Shown: positions 1 through 7,607 of the stretch, piece after piece | Position numbering within the stretch: position 1 is the stretch's first letter | Layout: the number at the start of each line of letters is the position of its first letter | Source of the DNA: an uncultured Solobacterium sp. | GTDB lineage: Bacteria; Bacillota_I; Bacilli_A; Erysipelotrichales; Erysipelotrichaceae | Length of the DNA stretch: 15,939 nucleotides | Reading direction: 5' to 3' | Assembly: GCA_938041275.1 (NCBI GenBank) | Contig: CALISH010000131.1 | Coordinates: forward strand, 1-15,939 | Translations under genes and position numbers: made by a program | The notes under the pieces: model-generated | Told to the model about the DNA's origin: nothing | Seen by the model: the letters and a program-made list of their open reading frames with translations, nothing else | Database searches by the model: none

Positions 1-468
1 ATTAATTTCATAGAAGATTTCCATTTCAATTTTAGATGCATCATCAGAGAACTTACGGATTGTGATACATGGGTAGTCTGCTTTAGCTACTTCGAATTCT
101 TCCCCAGTGGATACAGTTACAAGAGTCTTACCTGCAGTTACACCAGCAGATTTAATAGCACCATCGGCATCAATAAACTTACGTAATTCATTAGCTAAGA
201 TACGTGCTTTAACTGGTGTCAAGAATGCATCAGCACGGTTATCACGGTCCATTGTATAGTATTCACCATTGTTACCATTAGACTTAACTAAATGAGCAAT
301 AGTAAGTTTAAGCATATTATTCCAATAAGAAATATCCATACCAGTAGGTGCTTTATCCTTGTCACCATCTGGCATACGGAAACGATAACCACAATATACG
401 TTCACAGAACGATTGTTGCTACCATTACCTGCTTTACGTGTGTTAAATAATGATTGTCCTAGAGCCAT
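1..468 (-). CDS. Partial CDS, unrecognised phage protein (N-terminal 156 residues)
   Basis: The frame is open from an ATG at 466-468 to the window edge, so the C-terminus is missing. A strong AGGAGG lies 8-9 nt upstream, which fixes the start. The product begins MALGQSLFNTRKAGNGSNN, then runs as a mix of beta-strand-like stretches and one helix (about residues 83-100, LTPVKARILANELRKF). No signal peptide or membrane segment is visible. Arginine is almost always CGT, as in the capsid gene and unlike the helicase, which suggests high expression. It has its own promoter-like element and is insulated from the upstream gene by a terminator at 546-590. I do not recognise the family firmly. A virion accessory or single-strand DNA-binding-like protein are both guesses. 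Confidence 0.85.
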   Translation of the reverse strand, partial: MALGQSLFNTRKAGNGSNNRSVNVYCGYRFRMPDGDKDKAPTGMDISYWNNMLKLTIAHLVKSNGNNGEYYTMDRDNRADAFLTPVKARILANELRKFIDADGAIKSAGVTAGKTLVTVSTGEEFEVAKADYPCITIRKFSDDASKIEMEIFYEIN

Positions 469-508
469 TTTAAGTTTCCTCCTATAGAAAATCTAACTTA
501 ATTTTGAT

Positions 509-520
509 TACGAATGTGTT
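509..520 (-). promoter_or_regulatory. Putative phage promoter element, AACA-N6-TA
   Basis: On the minus strand the sequence is AACA-CATTCG-TA, 41 nt before the start codon at 468. It matches the element found before other phage genes here and lies downstream of the terminator at 546-590, where a new transcript would start. No experimental support. Confidence 0.45.
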
Positions 521-545
521 ATACTAGTTATAATTTCCTACTTAG

Positions 546-590
546 ACAAAAATAGGCTACCATAGAGCAGTGCCCTATGATAGCCTATTT
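546..590 (-). terminator. Intrinsic terminator after the 607-1767 gene
   Basis: Arms at 550-565 and 575-590 pair over 16 bp with one G-T type mismatch around a 9-nt loop. On the minus strand the hairpin is followed by TTTTTG. It lies 17 nt past the stop codon of the upstream gene. Confidence 0.85.
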
Positions 591-606
591 GTTTATTAGT
601 CTTTTT

Positions 607-1767
607 TTAGTCTTCTTCGCCGTAGTTTACATAAATACGTCGATAATTACGTTTATATACTTTCTTAGCTACAACGTCATTACGCAATTTGTTATATCGT
701 TCATATAAATCAGCGAATGCTTTACGTTCTCTATCAGAGATTTGAGGATTATCGTCATTAAGAATACCATCAATAACGCTCATACGACTATTAATCCTAT
801 GCAAGAGTAATAGAGCATCGTCCTCGTCATTAACGTTTTGAAGAGTGACAGCATAATCATAATAGTCTTCTTCAATGTCTTTAATAGAAGACATAGTGAA
901 TTTCTTAGTCATACTTTGGTATTTCAATTTAACGTCGTCAAATACAGATTCTAGGATAGAAGAATCATCAATTCTAGATAACGCAGTAATCATATGATTC
1001 ATTTCACGTTTAACTAAGCGTACTGGTGTGTAAGAAGCAGCTTTACGTAGTAAACGTATAGTACGGATACGTTGACCTTTGATATCATTGTAGATCCGGA
1101 TTGTCCATGCAATAATCGCAGAAGGAGAACCACCTTCGGAGAACATGTTTAAGTAGCCAAACTTTTTGAGTTTGCTAATAGCACTATTAAGCTCATTAAT
1201 GAACCCACAAGACATAATAAAGTCATCAATAGCAACGTTACTAGTCAAGTCTGCCGTGAAGATAGAAGTCAATTTATGTAATAAATCTTTCAATCCAAAT
1301 GTAAGTATAGCTACATAATTTACATTGTCTGTAGTACGTAGTACATCATTTGTAGTATCAAGATATAAATCAATCTCTTTTACTGCACGATCTATTGGAC
1401 CAGATGAGTTAATCATTGAACCTATATCATGTAAAATAATAGCGAGGATCTCTCTATTAGTCAAACCTAGCAATGGATTAAATAGTTTAGAGTCAAGTTC
1501 CACATAGTACTTCTCGATAGTGGTAGTATAATCAGATATAAGTAAAGGATAGATATCACTTTCTTTTAAGACTGGTTGTACGTATACACCAAAGAAGTCT
1601 AAGTCTGTGTTATTAGTGTATAAGACACCTTCACATTTGACATCTCTAAAGAACATGTTTAATTCATATGCAAAGTTTCGAAGGACATCAGGATCAGCAT
1701 CGTGTTTTAACGAATCAATTATAGTTAAGAGATCATTAAAATCATAATTTGTTTTTGCTTTATCCAT
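607..1767 (-). CDS. Phage protein resembling a metalloprotease-like virion family, apparent catalytic motif lost
   Basis: This is a 386-residue, mostly helical protein. ATG at 1767 is preceded by AAGGGGAT, so the start is good. Residues 103-117 (LTNREILAIILHDIGS) have the shape of the helix that normally carries HExxH in zinc metalloproteases. Here the motif reads HDIGS: the catalytic Glu is Asp and the second His is Ser. About 65 residues on, an acidic helix (DDFIMSCGF, residues 181-189) sits where a third ligand would be expected. I recall jumbo-phage proteins with LHEIGH in an equivalent context, so this may be a catalytically dead relative. That link is from memory and not verified. The C-terminal third is charged and coiled-coil-like. 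It follows the capsid gene, separated by a terminator. A structural role is an inference. Confidence 0.8.
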   Translation of the reverse strand: MDKAKTNYDFNDLLTIIDSLKHDADPDVLRNFAYELNMFFRDVKCEGVLYTNNTDLDFFGVYVQPVLKESDIYPLLISDYTTTIEKYYVELDSKLFNPLLGLTNREILAIILHDIGSMINSSGPIDRAVKEIDLYLDTTNDVLRTTDNVNYVAILTFGLKDLLHKLTSIFTADLTSNVAIDDFIMSCGFINELNSAISKLKKFGYLNMFSEGGSPSAIIAWTIRIYNDIKGQRIRTIRLLRKAASYTPVRLVKREMNHMITALSRIDDSSILESVFDDVKLKYQSMTKKFTMSSIKDIEEDYYDYAVTLQNVNDEDDALLLLHRINSRMSVIDGILNDDNPQISDRERKAFADLYERYNKLRNDVVAKKVYKRNYRRIYVNYGEED

Positions 1768-1785
1768 TCTTATCCCCTTGTGAAA

Positions 1786-1825
1786 ACAAAGAGTGAGCCT
1801 ATAGACACTCAGTCTATAGGCCTGC
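1786..1825 (-). terminator. Intrinsic terminator after the major capsid gene
   Basis: A perfect 10-bp stem (1797-1806 with 1812-1821) has a 5-nt loop, and outer AGAG/CTCT pairing can extend it. On the minus strand it is followed by CTCTTTGTTTTC. It sits only 30 nt before the start codon of the 607-1767 gene, so it can act as capsid terminator or as an attenuator limiting read-through. Confidence 0.75.
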
Positions 1826-1839
1826 TCTTTTACAATAAA

Positions 1840-1857
1840 CCACGAATGCTATACTAA
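1840..1857 (-). promoter_or_regulatory. Conserved upstream sequence, possible promoter or attenuated leader
   Basis: The minus strand reads TTAGTATAGCATTCGTGG. It shares TAGTATA and CATTCGT with the element before the 1-468 gene, the two words being 2 nt closer together here. It lacks the exact AACA core (AGCA instead). It overlaps an inverted repeat (CTATACT at 1849-1855 with AGTATAG at 1867-1873). It lies upstream of the terminator hairpin, so any transcript starting here would meet that hairpin before the next gene. Confidence 0.3.
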
Positions 1858-1891
1858 TTCACCATCAGTATAGTATTACTGAATGTGGATA

Positions 1892-3982
1892 TTATTTTTC
1901 AGTTTCACGAACTACACGATCCAATTCGAATGGTTCAACTTTAGAAGTTACACCTGCGGCACGCATAGCATCCAATTCTGCTTTAGCTGCTTGAGCTGCT
2001 GGAGTCAATTCAGCTTCTACAGAGTATGTATGAGGGTTGGAAGCCAAGTCGTATTTTACAGGGTAAGGGTAACCAGTTGGGGATACAACTTTAGTACCGT
2101 CATGACGGATGGAATCATAGAAACCATGGTCGTTCATGTCGTAACGTTCGTTGTAATCTTTAGTTACAGGTTTAGTATTTTGAACTGTATCACGAAGACC
2201 GGAAGCGTTCAAGATACGAAGACGACCTTGTACTGGTTGATAGGAGAAGAAGTGGAAACGTTCAAACGCATGTACCGCTGGGAGAGCGTAGTTTTGTTTG
2301 TTACGGATTTCGTTGGATAAGTACAATTGATAATCGTAAATAGTGTAGATAACACGGTCAGTGTTACGAGGGTTCAATACGATAATCAAGTTGGAATCGT
2401 TACGAAGTTTGTCAGAAGAAACGAAGTTGTAAACACGTTTATCGGAAGTTACAACTGTACGTTTGTAATCCAATTCTACAGGACCAATGCTGGATGGGGA
2501 TTGGTAAGTGTATTCTACTGGAGTAATACGACGAATCAATGCAGGAGCACCGATAACGGATACAGTTACGTTAGGATCGTTCAATACTTGGAGCAATGTA
2601 GTTACATACATATCTAATTGGTCCATGAACATTGTACGTCTCCAGTTTACTGGATCCATGTTATAAGTTTCTGGTGGGCAGAAGTCGAATGTAGCTGCAA
2701 GTTTGTTAGCTGCAGGCATAGTTTTGAAAGACAAATTCAATTCTTTACGGATTTTGTCATCTTTGTAGTTACCCAATACGTCTTTGATCAAGCCAAGAGT
2801 TTTGGACAATTGGTCAACGTTGTATAACGCTTGAACGTCTTTTACTTCTTCAGGAGAAATAGGAACGTTGATAGGGTTAGCATTAGGGATTTCTACGATT
2901 TGAGTTACAGCATCCCAACGTACGGAAGGAGTATCAACCATTGCATTGGAAGTGTCACGTTTAGAATCAATGATTACACCTTTGATGTCAGCAGAACCAA
3001 CACAGGAAATCATGAATTGATTGTTTTTAGTGAAACCAGTGATAAAGCCTTCAACTACGTCTGTAGTACCAGGTTTTACGAAGTTGAATTTAGTAGTGAT
3101 TTGACGATCCAATTCACCATAGCCAGGTTCGAAACGACGAGGGCTAATAGCGATTACCAAGTCGCCAGTATTACCTGTAGTTTTAACACCTACAGTTTTG
3201 TAAGTTTCACCAGCAGCATTTACAGCTTTGGAGTCAACAACGATTGCATCACCTTCTTTAGCGTTAGTACCGTCGATTACGATACCAGTGATAGCTGTAG
3301 TAATGGAGTATGCATCATAAGCTTTGTTGAAACCGTCTTTAGCACCATAAAGAGCCAAGTTCAAGTGTTCACGCATAGCTTTTTCATCAGCACCACCAGG
3401 GATGATAGGTTTAGTTTGGTTAACTTCTACGAATACACGACGTGTAGGAGCAGAAGATTCCATCAATTCAAAAATACGATTTTGTTCTGTGAACATATCG
3501 ATTTCAGTACCATCAACACCGATCATTTTGCGCACTTCCATGCTCAAAGTGAACTTAGGAGTTTTAGCTACAGCTTTAGGAATAACGCCTTTATCGAAAA
3601 CGTTATTCATCATCATATTTTTGTGTAAAGGTAATACAAGACCCATAACTGGGTTGTAAGAACCGATGGAAGCATATTCCAAGATACCTTGACGGTCGTT
3701 TTCGAAAAGTTGTTCCATCATCAATTCATGGTCACGAAGACCTGCTGGATTGTCAGCAAATTCGTCTGCATCAGCAGATTCATTTACGAAGAAGTTTTTA
3801 AGGGCACGAGCAGCGTCCTTATTACGCATTAAACGAGCAGATTCAGTAAAGAAATCTGTTTGTGTTTCGCTTGCGATATTTTCTGCCATTTCTACAATGG
3901 CATTAGCGAATTCGTATTCAGAGCCTTTATGGAAAGAGCGGCTGGATACAACATCGCTAGATTGATTACCTACAACTGGCAT
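1892..3982 (-). CDS. Major capsid protein, HK97-fold type, large form
   Basis: The 696-residue protein starts at an ATG with AAAGGAG 9-10 nt upstream. Residues 1 to about 102 are helical and acidic, like a cleaved N-terminal propeptide or scaffold arm. The block after it (about 108-150, with NPVMGLVLPLHKN) resembles the start of the mature shell domain in large-phage capsid proteins. The C-terminal half holds the beta-rich stretches expected of the A and P domains. Arg, Lys, Asp and Tyr codons are strongly biased (CGT; GAC and TAC frequent), as expected for a very highly expressed protein. Its place after an acidic protein and near the prohead protease fits. A possible maturation site of the T4 type ([L/I]-x-E) is ILE at residues 100-102. 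The identification is by pattern and context, not by alignment. Confidence 0.8.
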   Translation of the reverse strand: MPVVGNQSSDVVSSRSFHKGSEYEFANAIVEMAENIASETQTDFFTESARLMRNKDAARALKNFFVNESADADEFADNPAGLRDHELMMEQLFENDRQGILEYASIGSYNPVMGLVLPLHKNMMMNNVFDKGVIPKAVAKTPKFTLSMEVRKMIGVDGTEIDMFTEQNRIFELMESSAPTRRVFVEVNQTKPIIPGGADEKAMREHLNLALYGAKDGFNKAYDAYSITTAITGIVIDGTNAKEGDAIVVDSKAVNAAGETYKTVGVKTTGNTGDLVIAISPRRFEPGYGELDRQITTKFNFVKPGTTDVVEGFITGFTKNNQFMISCVGSADIKGVIIDSKRDTSNAMVDTPSVRWDAVTQIVEIPNANPINVPISPEEVKDVQALYNVDQLSKTLGLIKDVLGNYKDDKIRKELNLSFKTMPAANKLAATFDFCPPETYNMDPVNWRRTMFMDQLDMYVTTLLQVLNDPNVTVSVIGAPALIRRITPVEYTYQSPSSIGPVELDYKRTVVTSDKRVYNFVSSDKLRNDSNLIIVLNPRNTDRVIYTIYDYQLYLSNEIRNKQNYALPAVHAFERFHFFSYQPVQGRLRILNASGLRDTVQNTKPVTKDYNERYDMNDHGFYDSIRHDGTKVVSPTGYPYPVKYDLASNPHTYSVEAELTPAAQAAKAELDAMRAAGVTSKVEPFELDRVVRETEK

Positions 3983-4042
3983 ATTTGTAGTCTCCTTTCA
4001 GGATAGTTTAATTTAAACATTAATGCTCAAATTAGCGCATTT

Positions 4043-4054
4043 TAATATATTGTT
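4043..4054 (-). promoter_or_regulatory. Putative phage promoter element before the capsid gene, AACA-N6-TA
   Basis: The minus strand reads AACA-ATATAT-TA, 61 nt before the capsid start codon and just after the stop codon of the acidic gene. No terminator lies between the two genes, so the capsid gene probably also receives operon read-through. A short hairpin (AATGC/GCATT) lies between the element and the ribosome binding site. Confidence 0.45.
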
Positions 4055-4079
4055 ATATTAGCTAAACGGGGCAGACTGG

Positions 4080-5087
4080 TCACTCAGTTTTTTCTGTATC
4101 GTCTTTAACTGTAGTGGCAAGTAGTTTGACAAGTCTATCTAATATAAGCAGCGAGTAAAATAGTTCAGACTTATTCTCAATATAAGACTTAGTCGCAAAC
4201 GTATTAATGATATAGTGTTCAACTGTATCACGTAATTGTTGAGTAAGTTTGGTCACACGTAGTACTATATTGATATTGTCTGGAGTCTTAGCAATATAAT
4301 CGATCTTAGTAATAAACCGATTGATTTGATCATACAAATCCATCCATCTAGTCTTAAGTTCTTTTATTGCTATATTTTTTTGTTCTGGTTTTAGATTGTT
4401 GAAAAGATTATCTTCAATGGCTTTGATATCAGTATCTAGTTTAGGGTCTCCACCAGTATTACCATCATCATTACCAGCATCACCTGTACCATCTCCAGAG
4501 TCATCGGTGTCTCCACCATCATCTCCTCCAGCATCAGGCACATCATCACCATCTTCGGACGGAATGTCATCTCCATCTTCACCAGTATCTGGTTCGATAT
4601 CGTCACCATATCCACCGTCATCGGCTGTATCGTCAGTACCAGCGTCTGGAGCATCGTCTCCATCTTCGGTTGGTATATCCTCACCGTCTTCTGATGTATC
4701 TGGCTCTATATCATCACCAGTATCGTCCCCATCACCATCAGCTGTTTCTCCGCCATCATCATCGTCTGGGATATCATCATCGGCATCAGGTTCTACTCCG
4801 TCATCTTCTGTTGTATCATCTGCAGTATCCCCACCATCTGTACCGTCATCACCAGTATCAGTATCATCGTCATCAGTAGGAACTTCATCGTCTCCATCAT
4901 CAGGCTCAACATCATCATCGGTGTCGTCATCAGCGGTATCATCTGCTGGTGGTTCTTCTTGAGTATCATCATCTTCAGGAACATCTGGTTCCATTGTATC
5001 ATCATCTTCAGCAGGGGTATCTTTTTTCTTCTTATTATCCTCTGCTTCAAGGATAATAGAATTAGTTAGTTCGTCAAGGAATCCCAT
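4080..5087 (-). CDS. Very acidic Asp-rich protein with a helical C-terminal domain, possible scaffold or head protein
   Basis: The 335-residue protein has three parts. Residues 1-20 form a short helix ending in an ILE-A sequence. Residues 23-215 are a disordered, extremely Asp-rich low-complexity region containing a 27-residue tandem duplication. Residues 217-335 form a helical, probably coiled-coil domain (DLYDQINRFITKIDYIAK and on). It starts 3 nt after the stop of the P-loop gene, and its AAAGGA ribosome binding site lies inside that gene, so the two are translationally linked. The position directly before the major capsid gene is the usual place for a scaffolding or decoration protein. 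This is a context inference, since the sequence itself is too biased to recognise. The low-complexity part creates long spurious reading frames on both strands. Confidence 0.8.
   Translation of the reverse strand: MGFLDELTNSIILEAEDNKKKKDTPAEDDDTMEPDVPEDDDTQEEPPADDTADDDTDDDVEPDDGDDEVPTDDDDTDTGDDGTDGGDTADDTTEDDGVEPDADDDIPDDDDGGETADGDGDDTGDDIEPDTSEDGEDIPTEDGDDAPDAGTDDTADDGGYGDDIEPDTGEDGDDIPSEDGDDVPDAGGDDGGDTDDSGDGTGDAGNDDGNTGGDPKLDTDIKAIEDNLFNNLKPEQKNIAIKELKTRWMDLYDQINRFITKIDYIAKTPDNINIVLRVTKLTQQLRDTVEHYIINTFATKSYIENKSELFYSLLILDRLVKLLATTVKDDTEKTE
4527..4718 (-). repeat. Tandem duplication within the acidic protein gene
   Basis: Residues 124-150 (4638-4718) and 161-187 (4527-4607) repeat a 27-residue unit of the form GDDIEPDT-EDG-DIP-EDGDD-PDAG with only a few substitutions. 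The offset is 111 nt. The DNA copies have diverged at many third positions, so the duplication is not recent. Confidence 0.85.
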
Positions 5088-5090
5088 ATA

Positions 5091-5750
5091 TTATCCTTTC
5101 ATAAAAACTCTCATATGTATTCTAAAATCATTTAGCTTTGTCGATTGTTGACCATACCATTCTATTAAGTCTAATACATTTTGTATTTCGCCAGACTCAA
5201 GGTCCCGTTTTACATATCTAAGCATTGATGTAAGTTTACTAGTACCCTTAATAATTATAGGATATTCACATAGTTCAGGGTTTACTGTAAATATAGGATA
5301 CAAATCTACACCCTCTATGACTATCTTATGTGATTTAGAAATACAGAATTCAATTATCTTAATAATCCATCTTCTACGTTCAATAGTAAGCTGTTTCTTT
5401 TCTGGAGTCATAGGGTCTTCTCCATCAGCAAATACTCTTGAGTATGTATTAATGAACTTTAGGTACCCAGGATTCTTTTTAATAAACTCATAAAAGGTTT
5501 TATAGTGCTTCTTACAGTAATCAACAAGCCATTCAGCATCTTGTGGATAAATTATAGCATCTAGGTTTAATAATTCAGCATTATGCTTTTTAGCTAATTT
5601 GAATGATAAGGTTGTCTTACCAGATGCTGGATAGCCTAGTATAAAACACACATTGAATCCTTTACCACGGTCAAATCTATCAAAGTTTACATATATATCA
5701 TCATCACTAAAAAATAATGGATGATCTATCTCTGATTTGAATAAGCCCAT
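5091..5750 (-). CDS. P-loop NTPase, kinase-like, in the capsid operon
   Basis: The 219-residue protein has a clear Walker A motif, GYPASGKT (residues 39-46), after a hydrophobic strand (VCFILG). A following strand (LLNLDAI) has a kinase-like Asp. A second hydrophobic strand, KIVIEGVDLYP (about residues 144-154), may serve as the Walker B or substrate strand. This layout resembles small nucleoside or polynucleotide kinases and zeta-toxin-like P-loop folds more than AAA+ motors. The substrate cannot be told. It starts 2 nt after the upstream stop codon and ends 3 nt before the acidic gene, so it is tightly held inside the virion operon. That is an unusual place for a kinase. It could be a packaged enzyme, an assembly factor or a host-takeover enzyme. 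Confidence 0.8.
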   Translation of the reverse strand: MGLFKSEIDHPLFFSDDDIYVNFDRFDRGKGFNVCFILGYPASGKTTLSFKLAKKHNAELLNLDAIIYPQDAEWLVDYCKKHYKTFYEFIKKNPGYLKFINTYSRVFADGEDPMTPEKKQLTIERRRWIIKIIEFCISKSHKIVIEGVDLYPIFTVNPELCEYPIIIKGTSKLTSMLRYVKRDLESGEIQNVLDLIEWYGQQSTKLNDFRIHMRVFMKG

Positions 5751-5752
5751 TA

Positions 5753-7468
5753 TTAATCATCCTCGTCTTTAGACTTACTGATAGCTTCACCATGTTTAAC
5801 TACCATAGTGTATCCAAGCTTTTCTTTTTCACGGATAAGTTTTTGTTTAATCTTCATAAGATTACGAATCTTTTCTAATTGGTTCTTTTCTTCGGCATCT
5901 TTAAGATATCGATTACACATATTGATTTCGATGTCTAATTCATCCATAAGTTTTCTACGTTCATCAGCAGAAGCTTGACGTCTAGTTACCCACCATCCGA
6001 ATAAACCAATTACAGATAATGTCGGTGCTACCATATATAACACACCAGTAGTGATAGCTAGTTTAATAATAGTAGAAGCTTTAGGGATAAACTTATCAGC
6101 GATAACTTCTTCCCTAGCATTATCTTCTGTATCTTTAGTTACAGCAGACATTAAGTTCTTAATAGCAGCATCAAAAGTACGACTAGCCATCTTTTCATTA
6201 TCAGATAACTCAGTAAGCTTCTTATCTAGTTTTACACCAATAGCTTTAACTGTATCTAAGAAACTCATTTCCATATGTACTTTTTCTACAGCTTCTAAAT
6301 TAGCTTTGCTAGGCGTAGTAAAGATACCTTTGATATCACATTCCAAAGCATAATATAGCTCACCTAATACATAGAGATATTCTTTCATATCACGGCGTTC
6401 TAATTCTTCTACATAGCCTCTGAAGATAGATACTAATTGATTATAATCATATCTATACCTTTCTTGGAGTGAAGCGATTCTATTGACCACAAGATCAAAG
6501 ATTTCTTTACGAATATAGTCAGATAATACTAGACTCTTAGATAGAATTGTAGCAAACTCATCTGGTTTAGTAGCATAACATATAAATTCTTTATATCTAT
6601 AACCAACATCAGAGTCCAGCTTTAATATTTTCCAGGTGCGGGTTACATTGCTACGTAGTAGCTCATTACCACCATCATCATAGAAGTCTTTATCAATATG
6701 ATCAGTATCTTCTTCAGTAGCTTCAGTGACCACGGAAGAATGTTTAATAATCTTTCTAAAGCTTTCTTGTAATACATTATCAGTATCTCTAACGAAGAAG
6801 TATCCAGTAATAGCTTCTAATACGGCATATCTATCATAGTCACAATTATACTTATCTAGTAGATAGAAATAGTTTTCTAGAGTAATCTTATACTTATCCT
6901 CTATAGGAAGTTTATAAGTATCAATCAACTCTGCAAACTTAATAGCATATACTTTAGATTGAACTTCATTGAATACATTCTCTGAGATAAGCTTATCTGT
7001 ATTGAAACGTTTATTAATCATAGAATGATTCTTAATGACTCTATCATATGTACATAGAGCATTTGCTTCATTAAGAATCTTATGTGCAGTATGAATATAT
7101 TCTTTCTTTTGTTGGTCACTAAGATCAGTGCTTTCATTGATGACATTTTCATCAGCAATAATTCTCTTCATACCTTGTCGAATATGCTCAGGATTTTGTA
7201 CACGACGTACCCCTTCCAATACTCGGCCAAAGTATTTCTTCACATGTACAGGATTACAAACTCTTAGAGCATCAAAATATAAACCAATAGATTTATCTAC
7301 TGATTTGTCTAATGAAGCATCTAAGTTTAAATGGTTCTCGATTGCAATTTTTAGGTTTCCTTCTGTAGGGTTTCTTCTGGCTTTTTCATAAGCATGAGTC
7401 ATAATAACCCCACCAGGTTTACGCTTACTTTCTAAGTATGCTTTACGTTGTCGTAGTCGTCTTAGCAT
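5753..7468 (-). CDS. Large virion-type protein with a C-terminal membrane segment and coiled coil
   Basis: The 571-residue protein is mainly helical. A hydrophobic stretch at about residues 468-493 (IIKLAITTGVLYMVAPTLSV and on to GWW) is the only membrane segment. It is followed by a charged coiled coil (about 501-553, from ADERRKLMDELDIEI). This tail resembles one I recall at the end of virion structural proteins of large phages, but that is unverified. The annotated ATG has GTGAGGG about 13 nt upstream, a long spacing. ATG codon 23 (position 7402), preceded by GGTGGGG, is a plausible alternative start. It heads the operon with the P-loop, acidic and capsid genes and is divergent from the prohead protease. 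A portal or inner head role is possible but not shown. Confidence 0.75.
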   Translation of the reverse strand: MLRRLRQRKAYLESKRKPGGVIMTHAYEKARRNPTEGNLKIAIENHLNLDASLDKSVDKSIGLYFDALRVCNPVHVKKYFGRVLEGVRRVQNPEHIRQGMKRIIADENVINESTDLSDQQKKEYIHTAHKILNEANALCTYDRVIKNHSMINKRFNTDKLISENVFNEVQSKVYAIKFAELIDTYKLPIEDKYKITLENYFYLLDKYNCDYDRYAVLEAITGYFFVRDTDNVLQESFRKIIKHSSVVTEATEEDTDHIDKDFYDDGGNELLRSNVTRTWKILKLDSDVGYRYKEFICYATKPDEFATILSKSLVLSDYIRKEIFDLVVNRIASLQERYRYDYNQLVSIFRGYVEELERRDMKEYLYVLGELYYALECDIKGIFTTPSKANLEAVEKVHMEMSFLDTVKAIGVKLDKKLTELSDNEKMASRTFDAAIKNLMSAVTKDTEDNAREEVIADKFIPKASTIIKLAITTGVLYMVAPTLSVIGLFGWWVTRRQASADERRKLMDELDIEINMCNRYLKDAEEKNQLEKIRNLMKIKQKLIREKEKLGYTMVVKHGEAISKSKDEDD

Positions 7469-7509
7469 TTTTACTTTATACCCTCACTTTCTTATGAATA
7501 ATTGATGAT

Positions 7510-7521
7510 TATATATAGGTT
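7510..7521 (-). promoter_or_regulatory. Putative phage promoter element, AACC-N6-TA
   Basis: The minus strand reads AACC-TATATA-TA, 42 nt before the start codon at 7468. It is a near match to the AACA-N6-TA elements. With the plus-strand element at 7558-7569 it makes a divergent promoter pair in the 139-nt gap between the capsid operon and the prohead protease. Confidence 0.35.
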
Positions 7522-7557
7522 CTCTAATTAATTTACCCAGAACGCACTTATAGGGGA

Positions 7558-7569
7558 AACATATAGTTA
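7558..7569 (+). promoter_or_regulatory. Putative phage promoter element for the prohead protease, AACA-N6-TA
   Basis: The plus strand reads AACA-TATAGT-TA, 39 nt before the ATG at 7608. No TTGACA-like -35 box is present 16-18 nt before the TATAGT that a host sigma factor might use. Confidence 0.45.
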
Positions 7570-7607
7570 ATTTTTAAAATCCCATAAGAATCGGAGGTAC
7601 TATATAG

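Noticed and set aside
2831..3628. Long plus-strand frame opposite the capsid gene
   Set aside because: It is a shadow caused by the codon bias of the capsid gene and lacks a ribosome binding site. The minus-strand frame is continuous with a good start.
4396..4962. Ser/Pro-rich 188-residue frame on the plus strand and other long frames over the acidic gene
   Set aside because: They are read from the complement or shifted frames of Asp-codon repeats, have no ribosome binding site and no protein-like composition.
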